Positions 54,977 to 62,601 are shown, counted from the first letter of the stretch. The stretch is 64,000 bases of DNA from Mesorhizobium mediterraneum (GCF_002284565.1 NZ_NPKI01000028.1:58881-122880); one strand, 5' to 3'. Notes: a model not told the origin generated them from the letters alone. Numbers and translations are program-made.

Positions 54977-55648
54977 TCGAGGAGCTGAGGTTCCGAGGCT
55001 GTAGCAGTTCCGCGGGATCTGTTACGGCTTGTGTTTCGGCTGAGTTGCTTGCCTTCGCCAATTCTTTGGGCTCTTTCGGGGGTTCCATCGGCGGCGGATC
55101 CAGGGTGTTTACAACCGGGTCGGTGGCTCGTCCGCGCTCGTTGCCGGTTTTCGATCGGAGCGTTAGGGTCGCGCTGGACGGGCTCTTTCGCCGCTCCTCT
55201 CTTTCTGAGTTTCTTTCATTCATGCTCCTCTTGAGCTAGGTGGCTCCTCCCGGCGTTCAACAACGAACGCGATCCGGACTTTTCGTTCGAGCAGATTTAC
55301 ACCCCACTGCCAGCGTGACCCAACGGGAGTACCTCGTCCCGCTCTCATTTGATCAACGCTGCCTGTATATTCAGCGACCACTTCGCCGAAGCTGTTGCGC
55401 TGGATATCCACCTTTTGTCCGGCTTCGACCTTGTCGTTGAGTTTGATCAGATGCTCGACAAACCCGCCCTGGGACAGGTGAGGAAAGCACGTTGAGAAGA
55501 TCGCGATTGGCTAGGGGGTGGATTACAGGACGCATGTTCTGGCGCAACCGCAACTTCCAGAGTGTCGCCGGCTATGTCCGCTTCATGCGATGGCAAAGCT
55601 GACCTTAACGGCCTAACGCGGCGCAGTAGCGCAGCCAATTCCAGCTCT
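54977..55648. other. Intergenic region with a gene relic
   Basis: No intact gene is supported in these 672 bp. The - strand at 55220-55490 carries a gene fragment. A Pro/Ser-rich open frame begins at 55223 on the - strand, but it runs antiparallel into the stress protein gene and is not accepted. Confidence 0.45.
55220..55490 (-). pseudogene. Possible C-terminal relic of an aspartoacylase/succinylglutamate desuccinylase-type protein
   Basis: The - strand frame reads SQGGFVEHLIKLNDKVEAGQ, then KVDIQRNSFGEVVAEYTGSV. This resembles the C-terminal beta-barrel of M14-family zinc amidohydrolases, which contains a biotinyl-like fold ('G..V..G'). There is no N-terminal zinc-binding part and no start codon. 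The assignment rests on visual recognition alone. Confidence 0.35.
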
Positions 55649-56383
55649 CTAGCGAACGATCAGTTCGGCGCGCCCGCTTCGGAATTCGTGCTTGGTAAGA
55701 AATGAAACGATCGCTGCAGCGATTTTGCCGCCGCCCTGTTCCGAAGGCTCGATGGCGTTGGCAAAGTCGGCGTCCTTGTCGCAGATAATGCGAAGGTCGA
55801 TCACTGGAACGCCGCGCCCAGCGGCTGCTCGTGTAATGCAGTCATTGAGGACCGACAGGGCCGTTACCACAATGCGCCTCTCCTCAGAGTTCGGATAACG
55901 GACGTCGTAGATCGTACAAACGGCGGTGGGCAGCTTGACGGCCAGAACGGCATCCAGTGTCGACCGATACTCCAGGCAAAACTGCTCTCTTATTTCGGCC
56001 AGTCTTAGCAGGGCGGCGGCGACGGACCGAGACGGAGCGTCCAAAACAGAGGAAACGCCGAGCGCGTCGTTACCTCCCATGCTGACCACCAGATGAGTGG
56101 CGTCAGCCGGCACACTGTCCAGCTGCTGGCGCACCCCTGCCATGACGCTGCCGTCAACGGCAAGCAGGTCGGCCGACCACCCGATCGGAAGCTGGCGCAC
56201 CAAATGGGCCAGTACATCTGCTCCGCCGGTCACGTAGGCACCATTGTCAAAAACCGAATCTCCAAGAAGCACAATCTTGTTCGTCATACCCGCATCCTCG
56301 GCGAGACTGGCTTGCATGGGCGCGAATGCCGGTCCCGCCGCAGCGGCCAGCAGGAAGCTCCTCCGCGATATCGGGGACTTCAC
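55649..56383 (-). CDS. SGNH/GDSL hydrolase family protein, Tat-exported
   Basis: A 244-residue hydrolase. The N-terminus SRRSFLLAAAAGPAFA is a Tat-type signal peptide. The SGNH blocks are VLLGDSVFDNGAYV (nucleophilic Ser) and VVSMGGNDALGVS (Gly-Asn), with a possible Asp-x-x-His element not obvious at the C-terminus. It likely acts as a periplasmic esterase. No EcfG-like promoter was found upstream, unlike its neighbours. Confidence 0.8.
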   Translation of the reverse strand: MKSPISRRSFLLAAAAGPAFAPMQASLAEDAGMTNKIVLLGDSVFDNGAYVTGGADVLAHLVRQLPIGWSADLLAVDGSVMAGVRQQLDSVPADATHLVVSMGGNDALGVSSVLDAPSRSVAAALLRLAEIREQFCLEYRSTLDAVLAVKLPTAVCTIYDVRYPNSEERRIVVTALSVLNDCITRAAAGRGVPVIDLRIICDKDADFANAIEPSEQGGGKIAAAIVSFLTKHEFRSGRAELIVR

Positions 56384-56637
56384 CAGACTTGCGTCTCCAT
56401 GGGGCTCTCGCTCGCCAAGTAGTTAGCGGCGAGGGCGGCAACACTGTCCGAATAAACCCAGGCGCCCCCCAACGATTGGTTGCCATGTCGCATTCAGCGC
56501 CATTGCTGGGAGCATCCCGGCTGCGGCAAGAATGCCGGAAGGGCTTTCCGTAAACCGCGGCAGCCATCCCACTGGTTCTGTTTCGAGCACCGTGCCGAAG
56601 GCGAGTTTTTTCTGTAGACGGCAATTGTCCGCCTATG

Positions 56638-57147
56638 TCACCGTTGCGCCGTGTCAGAATCCCGCTCGTCGCGTCGGAGGAACTCGGTGGTGACCGTGCC
56701 GAGTCTGTTTTCTAGCCAATCAGCCATCGCCTCTTCTTCGCGCAGGTTCTCTTTGCACGCGCTTTGGGTTTCGGAATCGCCGACCTCGCCGGCTGCGGCA
56801 ATGAGCATTTTATAGCTGGCGATTTCCATATGCTCGAACGTGTAGCTGGCCAGCGATCCTTTCATCACCTCGTCGCCTGCAAAAATGCCGCTGATGTTCT
56901 GCCCGATTGCGATTAGCTTACCGCCGGCATCCTTCAGCGTCGAAGATCCGTCGCCAATCCGGTCGAGGCATTGTTCGAGACGTTTCGCCTGTTGCCTCGT
57001 TTCTTCGAGATGCGTGTTCATCCGGTCGCGAATCTCGGGATAGTTTTCCAGACGCTCGATTTGGCCGCTCAAAATGGTCTCAGCCTGTTCTTCCATGGCG
57101 TGAGCGTCGCGAAGCCACTGCACCAGACGTTCCTTGGGCTCTGTCAT
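56638..57147 (-). CDS. DUF892/YciE-type ferritin-like protein
   Basis: A 169-residue four-helix bundle of the YciF/YciE family, starting LVQWLRDAHAMEEQAETIL. Glu and His residues suitable for a di-iron site recur (DAHAMEEQ, HLEETRQQ, FEHMEIASYKML, LREEEAMADW). The family is linked to stress and stationary phase. An exact EcfG promoter (57187-57211, - strand) lies 40 bp upstream, arranged divergently with another one. Confidence 0.88.
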   Translation of the reverse strand: MTEPKERLVQWLRDAHAMEEQAETILSGQIERLENYPEIRDRMNTHLEETRQQAKRLEQCLDRIGDGSSTLKDAGGKLIAIGQNISGIFAGDEVMKGSLASYTFEHMEIASYKMLIAAAGEVGDSETQSACKENLREEEAMADWLENRLGTVTTEFLRRDERDSDTAQR

Positions 57148-57186
57148 GTCTGTCTCCGTTGGTCAGCATAGTTTTACTGCCGTCGC

Positions 57187-57211
57187 AACGCCGCCACAGA
57201 GCGATCGTTCC
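57187..57211 (-). promoter_or_regulatory. EcfG promoter (GGAAC-N16-CGTT), exact
   Basis: On the - strand GGAAC (57211-57207) and CGTT (57190-57187), 40 bp upstream of the DUF892 gene. It is divergent from the promoter at 57231-57256. Confidence 0.7.
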
Positions 57212-57230
57212 AAAGCTTTGTCCCCAGCCG

Positions 57231-57256
57231 GGAACAAACACTCAACGACCGGCGTT
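57231..57256 (+). promoter_or_regulatory. EcfG promoter (GGAAC-N17-CGTT), exact
   Basis: GGAAC at 57231-57235 and CGTT at 57253-57256, 84 bp upstream of the small gene at 57341. Confidence 0.65.
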
Positions 57257-57340
57257 CTTGCGCGAGGCCGGACTGTCAGTGTGCTCGGTCTGGCTGAACG
57301 CCCGCTCTATTTGCAATGCAGCGGGCTCGAAGGCTAGCAA

Positions 57341-57565
57341 ATGCCGCGGCCGCGTTTCAATCGCACCTGCCTCAGCCCTCAGGATCTGGCTGTTTGTGAA
57401 CGCGTCTTTGATCAGGTTTGCGCAGATGAGCAGATCGATCCTTTTAGCCGGGATGCGGAAGTCTTGGCTGTGACGATTGTCGCGGTTTTTCGAAACATTA
57501 GTACCGATGAGGGCAAATTGCTGGAAGCCGTCAGGTCTCGTCGACGCTCAAGGAGCGCAGATTAG
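57341..57565 (+). CDS. Small hypothetical protein, paralog of the one at 61075-61290
   Basis: A 74-residue protein with the pattern 'L-x-x-CERVFDQVCADEQIDPFS … AEVLAVTIVAVFRN … DEGKLLEAV'. The same spacing of aliphatic, VFDRV, acidic and ALxxxI residues occurs in the protein at 61075-61290, so both belong to one small family. No known domain is recognised. An exact EcfG promoter lies upstream; a GC-rich hairpin (57651-57677) follows the gene. Confidence 0.65.
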   Translation: MPRPRFNRTCLSPQDLAVCERVFDQVCADEQIDPFSRDAEVLAVTIVAVFRNISTDEGKLLEAVRSRRRSRSAD

Positions 57566-57650
57566 CGCACTAACTTGCTTGCCAACATGTGATTGGATTA
57601 GGTCCAGGCGCAGCTTGCGATCGTGCGCACCTGTCTAGGCGACCCGGTCG

Positions 57651-57677
57651 GCCCGCGCTCGGAGGAGGAGCGCGGGC
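57651..57677. terminator. GC-rich hairpin after the small gene
   Basis: A perfect ten-base stem (gcccgcgctc/gagcgcgggc) with a seven-base loop, without a T run; it may end or pause transcription from the left. Confidence 0.45.
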
Positions 57678-57707
57678 GCTAGAAGCCGCTAATTGTGGAA
57701 TATCCAA

Positions 57708-58034
57708 TCAGCAATCTTCGGTGGTCTTCTTCATTTGCCCGGGGGCGGCGGTCTTGGCGTCCGTGTCCTGCTGACCAGGTGCGGCATCCTGCGCGCTGCC
57801 GGTCTGCTGGCCAGGCGCGCAATCCTTGGCCGAGTTCGGGTTCGTGCCGCTGGTGGTGGTGGTGTCAGTTCCCTGATCGGTTGTAGTGGTTGTGGAATTG
57901 GTTCCCTGATCGGTGCTGGGCGTGGTCGTAGTCGTGGTCGTGGAGGTTCCGCCCGAAGTACCGCTCGTCGTCTGGGCAAAGGAAAGCCCGGCGGAAAGCG
58001 CCAACACGGCCGAGGCTAAAAGGATTCGTTTCAT
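57708..58034 (-). CDS. Thr-rich exported protein
   Basis: A 108-residue protein with a signal peptide (1-20, SFA/Q). The mature part is low complexity: runs of Thr with Ser/Gly (GTSTTTTTTTPSTDQGTN) and two copies of a DxAPGQQ unit. A Cys occurs in CAPGQQ and at the end. No domain is recognised; a surface or envelope role under stress is a guess. An EcfG-like promoter precedes it. Confidence 0.7.
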   Translation of the reverse strand: MKRILLASAVLALSAGLSFAQTTSGTSGGTSTTTTTTTPSTDQGTNSTTTTTDQGTDTTTTSGTNPNSAKDCAPGQQTGSAQDAAPGQQDTDAKTAAPGQMKKTTEDC

Positions 58035-58075
58035 ATTCTTTCTCCTGTCTTAAGCGCACGACGCGCTCACAAACC

Positions 58076-58100
58076 AACATGCGGACAGAGGGAATGTTCC
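58076..58100 (-). promoter_or_regulatory. EcfG-like promoter (GGAAC-N16-TGTT)
   Basis: On the - strand GGAAC (58100-58096) and TGTT (58079-58076), 42 bp upstream of the Thr-rich protein gene. Confidence 0.55.
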
Positions 58101-58136
58101 ACACTGATGGAGTCTCTGGTCAGCCCTGCAGCTTTC

Positions 58137-59023
58137 CCATGTAAGGCCGTGCCAAACGACGCTACTCCTCGTCACCAAAACCCAGCAGCGACGCATGGCA
58201 TCGCCGCGCAGATGCTTGATGCGCAGCTTGACGCCAGGCCCGACCCACTGCGTAGCAGACCGTTTCTTCATGGCCTCGGGCGGCGGTCCGGCGTGTTCCT
58301 GCACCCGCTTCCACAGCCGTTCCTTCACGTCGCGGCCCAAGGTGATGAACGCCGATCCGACATATTTCCCGGTGCCGGGTTCCGCCAGAAGCGCGAACGC
58401 CGCCTTGCCCGGCTCGCGCTCGACTCCCATTAGTTCGAACTCGTCAACCGTCCAGCTCTTTATCTTCAGCCAGTTCGTCGTCGGGCCGCTGCGATATTTG
58501 CTGTCGGCGCGCTTCGAGACGATCCCCTCGAGGCCGGCCTGGTCGGCGAGATAGAAGATCGCCTCCGCGTCGCCGGGCATGGCCTCGCTGAACTGGATCC
58601 GGCTGTTTGGCTTGATGATGCCGTAGAGGATTTCGCGGCGCGCCTTGCAGCCGATGTCACGCAGATCGTGACCGTTGAGGTGCAGGATGTCGGAGGCGCC
58701 GAGATACATTGAATAGGGATCGCTGTGGACGGCTTTCTGCGCGCGGCGAAATCCGGCAGCCCAGCCTCATTGGTGACGACCGCTTCACCGTCGATGATCG
58801 CGTTCCCGACCTCGAGCTCCCGCGCGGCTTCGACGAGCCCTGCATATTTGTTCGTCCAGTCCGCACCGGTTTTGGTGAAGACGCAGATATCCTCGGGGCT
58901 GTTGATGACGATCTGGGAGCGGTAGCCGTCGAGCTTGATCTCGTGAATCCAGTCCTCGCCACCGGGCGGCTTGGCGACAAGCTTGGGTTCCATCGGCGGA
59001 ATGAACTCGAGCCGATCGACCAT
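58137..59023 (-). pseudogene. ATP-dependent DNA ligase (LigD/LigC type), frameshifted
   Basis: The N-terminal frame has the nucleotidyltransferase motif I in HEIKLDGYRSQIV (catalytic Lys) and later IIDGEAVV. After about 58741 the frame changes: adding one base links DFAA to LQKAVHSDPYSMYLGASD. The other frame continues with the ligase core and EGIVSKRADSKYRSGPTTNW, then the OB domain ending LRIKHLRGDAM. A further frame change and a stop follow near the C-terminus (HASLLGFGDEE-stop). The gene is therefore inactive. Bacterial ligases of this type serve Ku-dependent end joining. Confidence 0.8.
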
Positions 59024-59177
59024 GCAAACTCCAACGCAACAGACCCCACTCAATAAAATTTGAACGTTTCGGTTCCTGTGCACGGCGAAGCCAGCCCCAT
59101 GAGGGGATTCGGTCCGATTCTCCACCGGACCTAAGTCTTATCTGTTCGCAAAACAGGCAAAGACGTATCGCCGCTCG

Positions 59178-59202
59178 GAACCGCGGCTGCAGGCAGTCGT
59201 TG
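59178..59202 (+). promoter_or_regulatory. EcfG promoter (GGAAC-N16-CGTT), exact
   Basis: GGAAC at 59178-59182 and CGTT at 59199-59202, 51 bp before the DUF3606 gene. Confidence 0.7.
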
Positions 59203-59253
59203 CTAGGGTCCTTTCAACGTGCCGTTTGCTTGAACCCGGGTAGGAATACGGAA

Positions 59254-59421
59254 ATGGAAGACAACCAGAATCGTTTGTCGATCGACGAGTACTACGAGAT
59301 AGAACATTTCGCGCGAGAGAATGGAATCTCGCCGAGCCAGGTGAGCAAGCTGATCAAAAAGAACGGCAATGATCGGTCAGCCCTGACAAAAGCCGCGAGG
59401 GCGCTGCGGGAGGGTAAGTGA
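59254..59421 (+). CDS. DUF3606 family small protein
   Basis: A 55-residue protein with the DUF3606 pattern: LSIDEYYEIEHFARENGISP, then QVSKLIKKNGNDRSALTKAA. The helix-turn-helix-like spacing recalls small DNA- or protein-binding domains; the function is unknown. ATG at 59254. The next gene starts in a GTGA overlap with its stop, so they are translated together. A second DUF3606 gene lies at 61839. Confidence 0.82.
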   Translation: MEDNQNRLSIDEYYEIEHFARENGISPSQVSKLIKKNGNDRSALTKAARALREGK

Positions 59422-59603
59422 GATATCGGACCAACAACGAAGGTACGGGCTACACGGGCAAGGATCACGACCGGCCAATCAAGCCCGAGGCGGAGCATTT
59501 CGAGCATTGCCCCTTATGCGGACAGAAGTTCGACATGCGCGATCTCGGCCAGGTGCTTCACCATGCGGAGCCGGAGCACCAGCCGCTTCCGGTAAACCAA
59601 TAG
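59418..59603 (+). CDS. Small zinc-ribbon-like protein
   Basis: A 61-residue protein with a short N-terminal polar part and the motif HCPLCGQKFDMRDLGQVLHH (Cys-x-x-Cys and His residues suitable for zinc). GTG at 59418 overlaps the DUF3606 stop. Similar small proteins are recalled from rhizobia. Its C-terminal end is duplicated as a fragment at about 60820-60870. Confidence 0.7.
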   Translation: MRYRTNNEGTGYTGKDHDRPIKPEAEHFEHCPLCGQKFDMRDLGQVLHHAEPEHQPLPVNQ

Positions 59604-59611
59604 ACCGGCCT

Positions 59612-59705
59612 GTTCGTTGCTGAAACCCAGCAGCGATGCGTGGCGTATGTGGCTGTGATCGCCGCGGAGATGCTTGATGCGCAGCTTCATCCCGGGCGTG
59701 TCCAC
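59612..59705 (-). pseudogene. Second 3' fragment of an ATP-dependent DNA ligase
   Basis: The - strand reads PGMKLRIKHLRGDHSHIRHA, then SLLGFSNEQAG. This is the same end of the OB domain as in the ligase at 58137-59023, with about half identical bases over 90. It is a fragment of another copy and overlaps the tail of the zinc-ribbon gene on the opposite strand. Confidence 0.6.
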
Positions 59706-59727
59706 CTCTTATCCGCATCAGCAGCGT

Positions 59728-59752
59728 GGAACATCTGCGGCGAATGCAAGTT
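59728..59752 (+). promoter_or_regulatory. EcfG-like promoter (GGAAC-N16-AGTT)
   Basis: GGAAC at 59728-59732 and AGTT at 59749-59752, 15 bp before the Crp/Fnr gene. Confidence 0.4.
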
Positions 59753-59767
59753 CGGCAGGTAACGCCC

Positions 59768-60526
59768 ATGGAGGTAACTAAGTCCTTGTGTCCAGCTTTC
59801 TCCTCGGACGTGCTCATCCGCAAGCTGCGTCGCGTCGCTGACATCAGCGATGATGACGCCGCGGCCTTAGGAGGCCTCACGATTCAGGAGAAGGATGTTC
59901 CGGCTAACAGGGATGTCCTCTTAGAAGGCGATCGACCAACCAACTCCTTTATCGTCTTGGACGGCGTGGTATGTTCATACAAGCACACTGGTGCGGGAAA
60001 GCGGCAGATCACCAGCTTCTTTGTCGCAGGCGATCTCCCGGATCTGCACGGCATACATCTGGCAGTCATAGATTGCAGCTTCTCGAGCATGACGCCGGGC
60101 AGATTGGGCTTAATCCGCCACAGCGCTCTTCGCTCGATTTGCGAACAACGCCCGCGTGTTGCAACCTCGTTCTGGCGATCGACCCTGATTGACGCTGCGA
60201 TCTACCGTGAATGGGTCACCAACGTAGGCAGACGGGACGCCTACGCTCGCACGGCCCACATGCTATGCGAACTCATTGTGCGGTTGCGGTTTGCAGGACG
60301 CATTGAGGACCACGTCGCGGATCTACCGATCACCCAGGCAGCACTGGGTGATGCGGTGGGTTTGTCCCCGGTTCACGTGAACCGCACGCTTCAGGCGCTG
60401 CGAGGTGACGGGCTGATCGCCACGTCAGGTACAAAGTTGCGTGCTCTCGATTGGCCGGGTTTGGTTCAGGCAGGGGAATTCGATCCGACTTACCTGCACC
60501 TGAACGACCCCGACGTGGCATTCTGA
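59768..60526 (+). CDS. Crp/Fnr family transcriptional regulator
   Basis: A 252-residue regulator. The N-terminal cyclic-nucleotide-binding-like domain includes DVLLEGDRPTNSFIVLDGVV. It lacks the Cys set of true Fnr. The C-terminal winged helix-turn-helix has LPITQAALGDAVGLSPVHVN, then RTLQALRGDGLIA. The start MEVTKSLCPAF at 59768 is preferred; the frame runs on 14 codons upstream. It is overlapped by the DUF6894 gene. Confidence 0.88.
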   Translation: MEVTKSLCPAFSSDVLIRKLRRVADISDDDAAALGGLTIQEKDVPANRDVLLEGDRPTNSFIVLDGVVCSYKHTGAGKRQITSFFVAGDLPDLHGIHLAVIDCSFSSMTPGRLGLIRHSALRSICEQRPRVATSFWRSTLIDAAIYREWVTNVGRRDAYARTAHMLCELIVRLRFAGRIEDHVADLPITQAALGDAVGLSPVHVNRTLQALRGDGLIATSGTKLRALDWPGLVQAGEFDPTYLHLNDPDVAF

Positions 60527-60828
60527 TGACGGAAGCCGATATGCCAAGATATTTCTTTGATAGCGGCGATCGCCAGCATCTCGTGGAAGACAACACGGGT
60601 CTGGAGTGCGAGGGGATTGAGGCAGCGCGCAATGCAGCCGTCGAAGGATTGACCGAGCTGGCAAAGGACGAACTGAAAGGTCCCGATGGGCAGCAACTCA
60701 TCATGGATATCAGGGACGAGAGTGGCAGAAAGGTTCTGAGGCTTAGCCTGTCCCTGGTGATCGAACCGCTTGAGGTAAATGCCGTCTCGCCGACACCCGC
60801 CAAAGATGAACCTCGACATCGCGGTTGA
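60526..60828 (+). CDS. DUF6894 family small protein
   Basis: A 100-residue protein. After five residues comes the family signature MPRYFFDSGDRQHLVEDNTG, then ECEGIEAARNAAVEGLTELA. Members are common, often multicopy, in Hyphomicrobiales and of unknown function. The ATG shares its A with the TGA of the preceding regulator (TGATG), so the two are translationally coupled. Confidence 0.82.
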   Translation: MTEADMPRYFFDSGDRQHLVEDNTGLECEGIEAARNAAVEGLTELAKDELKGPDGQQLIMDIRDESGRKVLRLSLSLVIEPLEVNAVSPTPAKDEPRHRG

Positions 60829-60870
60829 ACCATGCGGAGCCGGAGTACCAGCCGCTGGTAATTGTGCAGT
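60814..60870 (+). repeat. Fragment of the zinc-ribbon gene tail
   Basis: ccatgcggagccggagtacc and the following bases match the last codons of the zinc-ribbon gene (59561-59600), coding HAEPEYQPLVIVQ-stop versus HAEPEHQPLPVNQ-stop. The upstream half of that gene is missing. Confidence 0.55.
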
Positions 60871-60887
60871 GAACGAAGACCGGGCTT

Positions 60888-61057
60888 TTAGCCGACCTCG
60901 CGGATCAAGGCGATGCGGGCCTCACCGAGCGATACGAACAGGCGCTCTAGAAGCCCTTCGTCCACTTCGGAAGCCAGGCGATCCTGTCCTGGATCGACAC
61001 AAGCGTTTCATACCGAGCGACAAGGCTCGTCATGACGTCCTGATGGTGGGAAGTCAT
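60888..61057 (-). pseudogene. Small gene with a probable one-base frameshift
   Basis: ATG at 61057 opens MTSHHQDVMTSLVARYETLV then SIQDRIAW. In the next frame it continues ASEVDEGLLERLFVSLGEAR then IALIREVG-stop at 60888. One added base near 60973 gives a continuous protein of about 56 residues. Both halves read like one helical small protein. The family is unknown. Confidence 0.4.
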
Positions 61058-61074
61058 GTGCTTTTCTTTCCGCG

Positions 61075-61290
61075 CTACAATCGGGCATATAGTCGAAGGC
61101 GTTCGTAAAGAACTGCCTCGTCAAATTCGCCATCTGAGAAAAGTTCCATTGCGATCACGCTCAGGCGCTCCGCCTGCTCGCTACCAACGGGAATACCTTC
61201 CTCAACGCGAACACGATCAAAGACCTGCTTCAACAAAGTCAGGTCACTAGGAAAGGCAATGCCACTCTTTGCAGTCTTAAGGCTGACCAT
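61075..61290 (-). CDS. Small hypothetical protein, paralog of the one at 57341-57565
   Basis: A 71-residue protein with the pattern DLTLLKQVFDRVRVEEGIPV, then SEQAERLSVIAMELFSDGEF. It shares the VFDxV - xxxEE - AxxLAxxxxxLF layout with the product of 57341-57565, so both are members of a small family. No domain is known. I saw no clear EcfG promoter upstream. Confidence 0.62.
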   Translation of the reverse strand: MVSLKTAKSGIAFPSDLTLLKQVFDRVRVEEGIPVGSEQAERLSVIAMELFSDGEFDEAVLYERLRLYARL

Positions 61291-61838
61291 ATGCCTTTCC
61301 TCCCATTGGGGCGGAAGCGCGGTGGTCGCTCACAGCCATCGATGCCCGTGATGTGTATCGCCGATGAGAACACATTACGCCGATGGGCGCGGAGAGTCTT
61401 GAAAATAGCGCCAGACGCTTTCTGCCCGTCGGTTCCATGCTGCCCGCGAAACGACAACAATCAACCGTTGAAAGACAGGCAGTGCGACGGCGAGGCATGG
61501 GGGAACCAGAACAACCGTAGGAGCGTGACCCAAAAGCCTGGATCTGCAAAAGCGGCCATTTCGCTGAGCAGTTGCTTCATGCCGGCGAAACGCATGCGCC
61601 TGGTGTTCCGTGCGAGCGATAAAGCCCGCGCCCCACGAGGAAGGGACGCGGGCCGATCGGTGCATCGGGCCGATCTGCAGCCGTTCATTGGGAGGGAACA
61701 ATTGCTGCACTTTCCGAACTTTCATCTCAAGCATGTGTTCCAGAGAAAGCGAAAAATGCCTGGAAGGTTTAGCCATTGATCGCAACAAAACCCTCCCGCC
61801 GGCGTTCCGGTTCAATCCAAGGGCTGAAAAGGTTCACC
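61291..61838. other. Intergenic region with an unassigned EcfG-like motif
   Basis: No gene is supported in these 548 bp. There is a hairpin (gcccgcg/cgcgggc) at about 61625-61654, and on the - strand a GGAAC-N16-AGTT motif (61741-61717) without an obvious downstream gene. Confidence 0.45.
61717..61741 (-). promoter_or_regulatory. Orphan EcfG-like promoter (GGAAC-N16-AGTT)
   Basis: On the - strand GGAAC (61741-61737) and AGTT (61720-61717). It points away from the nearest annotated gene start; it may drive an RNA or be a chance match. Confidence 0.3.
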
Positions 61839-62024
61839 ATGGGCGAGGAAGAAAAGTCCGACCGCGACCGAATGACGGATTTTCAGGCGCAGTTCCTCGC
61901 CAAGGAAGCTGGAATAACGGAAGCTCAGGCGCGCGAGCTGATCGAGTTGATCGGCACCGATCGGGCATCACTACTTCGGGAAGCTCGGCTACTGAAAAGC
62001 CGGCTGAAGCCGCCGGACGCTTAG
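61839..62024 (+). CDS. DUF3606 family small protein
   Basis: A 61-residue protein with the DUF3606 core MTDFQAQFLAKEAGITEAQA, then RELIELIGTDRASLLREARL. It is a second copy of the family also represented at 59254. The ATG at 61839 follows AAAAGGTTCACC. A very small gene begins ten bases after its stop, probably in the same transcript. Confidence 0.75.
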   Translation: MGEEEKSDRDRMTDFQAQFLAKEAGITEAQARELIELIGTDRASLLREARLLKSRLKPPDA

Positions 62025-62034
62025 GGGCATCCAC

Positions 62035-62205
62035 ATGCTATCCGCATGGGACAATTTTGAAATAGAAGCGGCTCGATTGAATGAGAGTCGCGCGCGAGCA
62101 GATATCGATGATCTTCGCCAGACGATAAACGATACCCGCCGCCTAATACTGGCATCCCGTAAGCTGTTGGATCGCATTGCCGCAGACGATACGCTGAGCA
62201 ACTAA
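62035..62205 (+). CDS. Very small hypothetical protein
   Basis: A 56-residue protein (MLSAWDNFEIEAARLNESRA, then RADIDDLRQTINDTRRLILA and a short rest ending DTLSN). It is predicted to be one long charged helix. AGGGG lies 11 bases upstream and the spacing to the DUF3606 stop is ten bases, supporting an operon. No family is recognised. Confidence 0.5.
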   Translation: MLSAWDNFEIEAARLNESRARADIDDLRQTINDTRRLILASRKLLDRIAADDTLSN

Positions 62206-62347
62206 TCAACCGGCTAAAATCCCGCACCATCAAACCGTACAGCTATTCCACGCTCGACCTTTGCACATCGGCCGTCGATTCGATTGAACCACGCGGCCTG
62301 CGGAGAGGACCGCGGCTGATTGGAGGGCGCCAGGTGCAGCGTGCCTA

Positions 62348-62557
62348 CTACGACTTCTTGGTCTTCCAATTCCTCTTCGGTTTCGGTGCCGATGCAGCAG
62401 GAAGAGCAGTCTCGGCTTTAAGTCGTTGCTCCCGCAGCCGAGCGGTCTTTGCATCTCGTGCGATGCGCTCAATGTCTGTTAATGCCCGTGCAGCATCCGA
62501 CGTGCGCTCCTGTCTGTCGTGTTTTTCTTTATGGGTAAATGTTTGCCTTTCACGCAT
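62348..62557 (-). CDS. Small basic hypothetical protein
   Basis: A 69-residue, Lys/Arg/Glu-rich protein (MRERQTFTHKEKHDRQERTS, then DAARALTDIERIARDAKTAR) with a Lys-rich tail. It is probably helical and may bind nucleic acid. I recall similar small proteins in rhizobia. The start at 62557 is supported by an exact EcfG promoter upstream (62602-62626), although a longer frame exists. Confidence 0.62.
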   Translation of the reverse strand: MRERQTFTHKEKHDRQERTSDAARALTDIERIARDAKTARLREQRLKAETALPAASAPKPKRNWKTKKS

Positions 62558-62601
62558 TGCCTGTCCTCGATCTGACGGTACGGCGCTTTGTTGGCGACCC
62601 G

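Noticed and set aside
54702..55223. Pro/Ser-rich open frame of 173 codons on the - strand, with GAGGAG near its start
   Set aside because: About half overlaps the general stress protein gene antisense and the ribosome binding site is too close to the ATG; at best a shorter peptide could be real.
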